Origin: an uncultured Pseudomonadaceae bacterium
GTDB taxonomy: Bacteria; Pseudomonadota; Gammaproteobacteria; Pseudomonadales; Pseudomonadaceae
Length of the DNA stretch: 11,093 nt
Direction of reading: 5' to 3'
Assembly: GCA_947630465.1 (NCBI GenBank)
Contig: CANRHT010000057.1
Span: forward strand, 1 to 11,093
Under the pieces are notes generated by a model. The model worked only from the letters and a program-made list of their open reading frames with translations. It was not told where the DNA came from and made no database searches. Each line of letters begins with the position of its first letter. The first letter of the stretch is position 1. Below are positions 7,301 through 11,093 of this stretch, one piece after another. The position numbers were made by a program, and so were the translations under genes.

Positions 7301-7342
7301 CCTGCTAACACCGCACAAAGCAGTGAAACTAAGGAGAATGGT

Positions 7343-7651
7343 ATGCAAATCACTATCACAGGTCATCAACTGGAAGTCACTGACGCCCTTCGTGAATACA
7401 TCAACACTAAGTTTGCTAAACTCGAGCGTCATTTTGATAAAATCACCAGTATCCGCGTGACTCTAAGCGTTGAGAAAGTGAAGCAAAAAATTGATGCAAC
7501 CCTGCTGATTGCAGGCGGTGATATTAACGCTAACGCAGAGCATGACGATATGTATGCGGCGATTGATCTGCTGGTAGATAAGCTGGATCGTCAATTAATC
7601 AAACACAAAGAAAAGCAACTGGATCGCCAAAAAGGCGCCCTAGAACGTTAA
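7343..7651 (+). CDS. hpf: Ribosome hibernation promoting factor, short form
   Basis: A 102-residue protein that binds the 30S decoding region of resting ribosomes and promotes their hibernation in stationary phase. The fold's beta-alpha-beta-beta-beta-alpha pattern is readable: MQITITGHQLEVTDAL start, helix with KFAKLERHFD (about 23-32), strands around IRVTLSVEK and DATLLIAGG, and the basic second helix DKLDRQLIKHKEKQ near 80-93. There is no C-terminal dimerisation domain, so it is the short Hpf type seen in proteobacteria. The frame is open back into rpoN (to 7139), but AAGGAG at 7331-7336, six bases before the ATG at 7343, and the conserved MQI start decide it. It corresponds in place and length to the gene once called ORF102 beside rpoN in Pseudomonas putida. 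ptsN follows after seven bases. Confidence 0.95.
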   Translation: MQITITGHQLEVTDALREYINTKFAKLERHFDKITSIRVTLSVEKVKQKIDATLLIAGGDINANAEHDDMYAAIDLLVDKLDRQLIKHKEKQLDRQKGALER

Positions 7652-7658
7652 TAACTAT

Positions 7659-8117
7659 ATGATTCGATTAGAACATATACTGACCCCGGCGCGTTCCAAA
7701 GTGAACGTACCGGGCGGCAGTAAAAAACGCGTACTTGAATACATTGCCCACCTGATTGCCTCAGACTTACCTGATATTGATGAAGACGTTCTTTTTGAGA
7801 GCCTTGTGGCTCGCGAAAGGCTCGGCTCCACAGGTTTTGGCAATGGTATTGCGATCCCTCATTGTCGCCTGATCGGCTGCACCACTCCGATCAGTGCCGT
7901 ATTACATTTAGAAACAGCGGTTGATTTCGACGCCATTGATGGCGAACCGGTTGATTTACTCTTTGTTCTGTTGGTCCCCGAAGAGGCCACAGACGAACAC
8001 TTAGAATTACTGCGTCAAATTGCCAGTATTTTCGAACAAGATGATGTCCGCGAGCGGATGCGTCATGCAGCCGATAGCGCTGCGTTATACCAAGCTATTC
8101 TTGACGCGCAACTTTAG
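7659..8117 (+). CDS. ptsN: Nitrogen PTS enzyme IIA (EIIA-Ntr)
   Basis: A 152-residue cytoplasmic phosphoacceptor that receives phosphate from NPr in the PtsP-PtsO-PtsN chain. It transports no sugar; it regulates, for example, potassium handling and carbon/nitrogen balance, with effects depending on whether it is phosphorylated. The phosphorylated histidine is H68 in [10 protein letters not shown] (61-70), the same number reported for Pseudomonas PtsN, preceded by the [13 protein letters not shown] strand typical of the fructose/mannitol EIIA family. The start MIRLEHIL is the conserved one; no ribosome site is seen in the 7-bp gap after hpf, so translation probably depends on coupling. It matches in position the former ORF154 of Pseudomonas putida. 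Confidence 0.95.
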   Translation: MIRLEHILTPARSKVNVPGGSKKRVLEYIAHLIASDLPDIDEDVLFESLVARERLGSTGFGNGIAIPHCRLIGCTTPISAVLHLETAVDFDAIDGEPVDLLFVLLVPEEATDEHLELLRQIASIFEQDDVRERMRHAADSAALYQAILDAQL

Positions 8118-8128
8118 AGGCTCTATTC

Positions 8129-9010
8129 ATGCGGTTAGTGATCGTTAGCGGTCGTTCTGGTTCAGGTAAAAGTACAGCCCTGGATGTACTCGAAGATAAC
8201 GACTTTTATTGCATTGATAACCTGCCCGCAATGCTCTTGCCGGAATTGGCAGAGCGCACGTTATTGTCCACCGAGCTGGTTCATCCCAATATTGCCGTAT
8301 CCATTGATGCGCGTAATGCGCCCAATCAACTGGAGCGTTTTCCGGAGTTATTAGCTGGTTTGCGCGCGCGGCATATCGTCTGCGACGTGCTTTATCTTGA
8401 TGCGGACGATGATACTTTGCTAAAAAGGTTTTCTGAAACCCGCAGGCGACATCCACTGACCAACGATACCCGCTCACTAGCGGAGGCGATCCATGACGAA
8501 AAAACACTGTTATCGCCGATCATTGATTTAGCTGATTTAACCATCGACACCTCCAGCCTCAACTTGTACCAACTGCGCGACGTGATCAAGCTGCGTCTAC
8601 TGGACAAACCTGAGCCTGGCACCGCTTTTTTAATCGAATCATTTGGCTTTAAGCGCGGTGTACCCGTGGATGCCGATGTGATCTTTGATATTCGCTGCTT
8701 GCCCAACCCCTATTGGAAGCCGGACTTGCGCGCCTACTGCGGACTTGATCAGCCCATTATTGATTATTTAGGCGAGCAAGCTGACGTCGAAGAGATGTTC
8801 ACTGATATTTACACTTATTTAGCCAAGTGGCTGCCACGTTTTGCCGCCAGTAACCGCGCTTATGTCACTATCGCTATTGGTTGCACCGGCGGACAGCACC
8901 GCTCTGTTTACATGGCTCAGCGTATCGGTGACGCCTTGCGCAAAGACATCACTAACGTGCAAATCCGCCACCGCGATGTCGTGCGTAGCAACGAGAATAA
9001 CGATGCCTAG
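8129..9010 (+). CDS. rapZ: RNase adapter / nucleotide-binding regulator RapZ
   Basis: A 293-residue protein of the RapZ (YvcJ/YhbJ) family. The N-terminal P-loop domain carries Walker [10 protein letters not shown] at 8-16, a SIDARN motif at 58-63 and [10 protein letters not shown] at 101-110; the C-terminal domain has IRCLPNPYW at 188-196 and [14 protein letters not shown] at 251-264. In E. coli the C-terminal domain binds small RNAs and directs RNase E to the GlmZ RNA, tuning glucosamine 6-phosphate synthesis for the envelope. Whether that RNA circuit exists here is not visible; the RNAs known from enterobacteria are not expected in pseudomonads. The tail after the conserved RHR (280-282) is VVRSNEN-like and lacks the lysine/arginine cluster at the end of E. 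coli RapZ. AGAGG at 8116-8120 overlaps the ptsN stop and serves as ribosome site. The last eight bases overlap ptsO. Confidence 0.94.
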   Translation: MRLVIVSGRSGSGKSTALDVLEDNDFYCIDNLPAMLLPELAERTLLSTELVHPNIAVSIDARNAPNQLERFPELLAGLRARHIVCDVLYLDADDDTLLKRFSETRRRHPLTNDTRSLAEAIHDEKTLLSPIIDLADLTIDTSSLNLYQLRDVIKLRLLDKPEPGTAFLIESFGFKRGVPVDADVIFDIRCLPNPYWKPDLRAYCGLDQPIIDYLGEQADVEEMFTDIYTYLAKWLPRFAASNRAYVTIAIGCTGGQHRSVYMAQRIGDALRKDITNVQIRHRDVVRSNENNDA

Positions 9011-9275
9011 CTGCCAAGTGACCATTATCAACAAGCTGGGGTTACATGCGCGTGCCGCGGCAAAGTTTGTCTCCATCGCCAACAGTTTTCCTTGCGCCAT
9101 CGCTGTGGGCCGTGAACCTGACAGTTTGTGCAATGGTAAAAACATCATGTCGGTGATGATGCTCGCCGCCAGCAAAGGCACAGACTTGCATATCAGCGCG
9201 ACCGGCGAGCAGGCTGACGAAGCGCTGCGTGCGTTACAACAGCTGATTGCTGAGCGTTTTGACGAAGACTGCTAA
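9003..9275 (+). CDS. ptsO: Nitrogen PTS phosphocarrier NPr (HPr family)
   Basis: A 90-residue HPr-like carrier that takes phosphate from PtsP and hands it to PtsN. The phosphorylated histidine is H15 in [13 protein letters not shown] (11-23), a standard HPr active-site helix. The regulatory-serine region reads [11 protein letters not shown] (47-57) with S50 near the position of HPr Ser46; MSVMML is NPr-like and unlike the KSVLGLMSL of sugar-PTS HPr. The frame is open well upstream inside rapZ, so the start must be judged: the ATG at 9003, giving [19 protein letters not shown], places the first strand and H15 exactly where HPr proteins have them and overlaps the rapZ stop by eight bases. It ends the + strand cluster; PtsP, the first enzyme of the chain, is not in this window. 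Confidence 0.94.
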   Translation: MPSCQVTIINKLGLHARAAAKFVSIANSFPCAIAVGREPDSLCNGKNIMSVMMLAASKGTDLHISATGEQADEALRALQQLIAERFDEDC

Positions 9276-9292
9276 CTTGCTTAACGCTCAGC
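9249..9292. terminator. Perfect 10-bp inverted repeat at the ptsO/SRAP convergent end
   Basis: GCTGAGCGTT (9249-9258) and AACGCTCAGC (9283-9292) are perfect inverted arms around a 24-base loop. They bracket the ptsO stop (9273-9275) and the 19-bp gap before the convergent SRAP gene, whose stop is at 9295-9297. Neither strand shows a proper T-run, with only CTTT on the + strand. Its position between converging genes suggests a shared transcript end or a 3' stabilising structure. Confidence 0.4.
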
Positions 9293-9294
9293 CT

Positions 9295-9912
9295 TTACCC
9301 CACATCCAAACAATGCGGTCCGTCTACCAGCGGGTCGTTAATCAAGGTGCTAACGCGGCGCTCATGTAATTGTGGTGCGGCGCTAGCCAATAGCTCGCGC
9401 AACTCTTCTTCACTGCTGAGCGGATTAAGCCATACCGCCAATTGTGGCTCAGTCAACACCAGCGGCCGACGCAAATTTGCCGCCTGCTGAGTCAACATCG
9501 CCACACTGTAATAATCCTGTCCCGGCACTGAGTAGACATCAAAAATCCCCGCAAAATACAGCACAGACTCTTGCGCATACAACCAGAATGGATGCTTGCG
9601 ATGCAGACCGCGCCATTCAAAAAAACCATTGGCGGGCAATACACAGCGCTGATTGCGCCAGGCTTTTTTAAACATGGGTTGGCTATGTACGGTTTCAACA
9701 CGCGCATGGGCTACCGCGCGGCTCAAATCAGTCATCCAGTTTGAGGTAAAGCCCCATAGCGCTAGCGTCGCCTGCAGCTGATCCTTTTTTTGATAGAGCA
9801 TCAGCACTTGTGATTTCGGCGCTAAGTTCCAATGAGCACGCATCTGCTGCGGAAAACCTGCCAATTCAGACATTGCTTGCGGCCATTTAAACAATCCATA
9901 ACGTCCTGACAT
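9295..9912 (-). CDS. SRAP-domain protein (YedK/HMCES-like) with altered active site
   Basis: A 205-residue protein of the SOS-response-associated peptidase family (SRAP). Members such as YedK and HMCES cap abasic sites in single-stranded DNA through an N-terminal cysteine. The fold is recognisable: GRYGLF (3-8), WNLAP (28-32), LWGF (52-55), ARVETVHSQPMF (70-81), RCVLPANGFFEW (89-100), and late RRPLVL (148-153). Of the four YedK active-site residues only the glutamate remains (E99, for E105). Cys2 is Ser2, Asn75 is His69, and the segment with His160 is shortened so that IHDRRPLVL becomes NLRRPLVL. The start is supported by a GAGAGG site five bases before the ATG at 9912 and by the conserved GRY beginning. 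It may be a divergent or inactive member with another role. The upstream DUF2007 gene lies 13 bp away in the same direction, so they likely form one operon. Confidence 0.85.
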   Translation of the reverse strand: MSGRYGLFKWPQAMSELAGFPQQMRAHWNLAPKSQVLMLYQKKDQLQATLALWGFTSNWMTDLSRAVAHARVETVHSQPMFKKAWRNQRCVLPANGFFEWRGLHRKHPFWLYAQESVLYFAGIFDVYSVPGQDYYSVAMLTQQAANLRRPLVLTEPQLAVWLNPLSSEEELRELLASAAPQLHERRVSTLINDPLVDGPHCLDVG

Positions 9913-9925
9913 CAGAGCCTCTCTT

Positions 9926-10201
9926 TTAGCATTCTAAAACACCGCGTTGCGCGATTTGCGGAGCATCAAACTCGTCTTCAACAATGGGCACGGCTTGCTG
10001 ATAACTGGCGATTAACTCGCGTGCGTGCTGTACATGCTCATCGTCCACCATCAAGCCCAATAAACCCATCGCCGGCAACTCGCCCATACCACCGACCAAA
10101 TCTGCGCCCTGTAAATACACGGCAATGCCCTCGCTGTTTAACATGCTCATTAGCATTTGCGCTTCCATTAAATCAGCCGGCTCATGAATCCTTTGCACCA
10201 T
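9926..10201 (-). CDS. Small DUF2007-type putative signal-transducing protein
   Basis: A 91-residue protein beginning MVQRIHEPADLMEAQMLMSMLNS, which fits the DUF2007 family: a small ferredoxin-like domain with an early helix spanning (E)A-x-x-L-x-x-x-L and a GIAVYLQG strand, then a glycine-rich GGMGELP loop and a VDDEHVQHARELI helix. Its biochemical role is unknown. The tail ends with a cysteine. The frame is open to an ATG at 10261, but GAGGAG four to five bases before the ATG at 10201 and the conserved MQRI-like beginning favour the shorter form; the longer form would also run across the candidate promoter of the divergent acyltransferase gene. No membrane segment or signal peptide is seen. 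It precedes the SRAP gene by 13 bp and probably shares its transcript. Confidence 0.8.
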   Translation of the reverse strand: MVQRIHEPADLMEAQMLMSMLNSEGIAVYLQGADLVGGMGELPAMGLLGLMVDDEHVQHARELIASYQQAVPIVEDEFDAPQIAQRGVLEC

Positions 10202-10234
10202 TGAACTCCTCTGCAAGTTATCCATCAATGCAGG

Positions 10235-10240
10235 TATAAT
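10235..10240 (+). promoter_or_regulatory. Candidate -10 box for the acyltransferase gene
   Basis: A perfect TATAAT lies 62 bases before the acyltransferase ATG in the divergent spacer (10202-10302); the -35 region around 10211-10217 matches poorly. The same bases read TATTAT two bases shifted on the opposite strand, so one A/T-rich box might serve both directions. Start near 10247 would give a leader of about 56 bases. Confidence 0.4.
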
Positions 10241-10302
10241 AGCGCACTTGTCCAACCCCACAGCGCCTTAAGCACTGAACAGCATCCGCATAAGAGAATC
10301 AC

Positions 10303-11093
10303 ATGGATCAATTTGACAGCATTCGCCCTTACAACGACAGCGAAGTGGCGACTGTACTGCAACGCTTACTGGCTGATGTCGATTTTTTATCGATCATCAC
10401 CCACTATCGATTCCCTAAAGCATCACGCTATTTAGGCTGGCTCTTGCGCCCGATGATTGCGCACAAACTGCGCGCTGAAGTGGCTGGCGTGAACAGTGTC
10501 GCCGCGCTACAAGAACGCATTGAGCCCTATGTGGAACGCAGCATTACTCAGGCTACCGATGGGATTAGTTTCTCAGGCATTGAGCATTTACAGCTGGGGC
10601 AACCCCATTTATATATCGCTAATCACCGCGATATTGTAATGGACCCTGCTTTTGTTAATTACGCTTTATTTCAAGCCAAACACGCCACGCCGCGCATTGC
10701 CATTGGCGATAACTTACTGCAGCGCCCTTTTGTCAGCGATCTAATGCGCATTAATAAAAGCTTTATTGTGCACCGCTCACTGACCAACAGACGCGAGAAG
10801 ATGGCCGCTTTTCAGCTGTTATCCGCTTATATCAATCATTCTATTTTAAATGACCGTGAATCCATCTGGATTGCTCAGGCTGAAGGCCGTGCTAAAGATG
10901 GCGATGACCGCACTGAAAGCGCCATCTTAAAAATGTTTCACTTGTCACGTAAAACAGAAGATTTCCACAGTGTGATTGCTTCATTAAGCATGGTGCCGGT
11001 GGCAATCAGTTACGAATATGATCCCTGCGATATAGCCAAAGCCCGCGAGTTATATATTCGCGCCACAACCGGTGCATACACTAAACAAGTGGG
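10303..11093 (+). CDS. Lysophospholipid / 1-acylglycerol-3-phosphate acyltransferase-like protein, 3' end outside window
   Basis: The gene is open from the ATG at 10303 to the window edge (263 complete codons) with no stop. AAGAGA at 10292-10297 is the ribosome site. It has the PlsC/GPAT acyltransferase layout: motif I NHRDIVMDP at 107-115, a second block around IAIGDNLLQRPF (132-143), motif III AEGRAKDGDDRT (193-204, holding EGR in place of the usual EGTR) and motif IV SMVPVAISY (229-237). Enzymes of this fold move an acyl chain to a lysophospholipid or glycerol phosphate at the inner membrane. This subgroup has a long N-terminal region (about 100 residues) before motif I and no clear membrane helix. 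The true substrate is not established from sequence; it is not the housekeeping PlsC in size or motif I. The aspartate in motif I is one residue further from the histidine than in the standard HX4D. Confidence 0.8.
   Translation, partial: MDQFDSIRPYNDSEVATVLQRLLADVDFLSIITHYRFPKASRYLGWLLRPMIAHKLRAEVAGVNSVAALQERIEPYVERSITQATDGISFSGIEHLQLGQPHLYIANHRDIVMDPAFVNYALFQAKHATPRIAIGDNLLQRPFVSDLMRINKSFIVHRSLTNRREKMAAFQLLSAYINHSILNDRESIWIAQAEGRAKDGDDRTESAILKMFHLSRKTEDFHSVIASLSMVPVAISYEYDPCDIAKARELYIRATTGAYTKQV

Noticed and set aside
7139..7342. In-frame N-terminal extension of hpf reaching back into rpoN (170-residue reading)
   Set aside because: The extension overlaps conserved rpoN sequence, including the RpoN box, and the short form has a strong AAGGAG and the conserved MQI start.
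8145..8706. Antisense frames of 104-120 residues inside rapZ
   Set aside because: They mirror conserved RapZ codons and lack a plausible ribosome site or domain.
8841..9002. In-frame extension of ptsO back into rapZ (144-residue reading)
   Set aside because: It covers the conserved RapZ C-terminal domain in another frame; the ATG at 9003 places His15 exactly as in HPr proteins.
10202..10261. Longer DUF2007 protein starting at 10261
   Set aside because: The added 20 residues have no family resemblance that I can see, cross the candidate divergent promoter, and the ATG at 10201 has an excellent GAGGAG.
1..11093. CRISPR array, insertion sequence, phage, toxin-antitoxin pair, tRNA or rRNA
   Set aside because: No regularly spaced repeats, transposase or integrase motifs, terminal repeats with duplications, or RNA gene signatures were seen; the region is dense conserved chromosome.

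Overview
The window is a stretch of chromosome from a gammaproteobacterium, most likely a Pseudomonadaceae member. The reasons are the gene order kdsD-kdsC-lptC-lptA-lptB-rpoN-hpf-ptsN-rapZ-ptsO, a 495-residue sigma-54 with a Pseudomonas-type N terminus, a 102-residue Hpf, and a 90-residue NPr named ptsO in that family. Base composition looks close to 50% GC by eye, lower than in typical Pseudomonas, which would fit one of the lower-GC lineages around that genus; I cannot name the species.

Layout. At 1-578 is the 3' part of a HAD-family phosphatase (+). At 651-1994 is a DEAD-box RNA helicase of the RhlE type (-), convergent with it. A 246-bp divergent spacer (1995-2240) holds candidate promoters for the helicase and for the following + strand cluster. 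From 2241 to 5599 five tightly packed genes supply the last steps of KDO synthesis (kdsD, kdsC) and the lipopolysaccharide transport machinery (lptC, lptA, lptB). A 173-bp spacer follows, with a strong stem-loop, a GG-N10-GC element that looks like a sigma-54 promoter, and a small hairpin with a T-run against the rpoN start. From 5773 to 9275 lie rpoN, hpf, ptsN, rapZ and ptsO: sigma-54, the ribosome hibernation factor, and two phosphocarriers of the nitrogen PTS with the RapZ regulator between them. At 9295-10201 a two-gene - strand unit encodes a SRAP (YedK/HMCES-like) protein lacking most of the expected active-site residues, and a small DUF2007-type protein. A glycerolipid acyltransferase-like gene starts at 10303 (+) and runs off the right edge.

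How the genes work together. KdsD and KdsC make KDO for the LPS inner core, and LptC, LptA and LptB belong to the bridge and motor that carry finished LPS to the outer membrane. RpoN, Hpf, PtsN, RapZ and PtsO link nitrogen/carbon status and stationary-phase physiology to gene expression and envelope synthesis; the side-by-side arrangement is conserved in many gammaproteobacteria.

Overall this is mostly a conserved housekeeping region. I see no mobile element, CRISPR array, tRNA, rRNA or convincing new multi-gene system. The points worth a second look are local: the possible sigma-54 promoter in front of rpoN, the degenerate SRAP active site, the rpoN leader hairpin, several perfect inverted repeats at gene borders, and an unusual H/D spacing in the acyltransferase.
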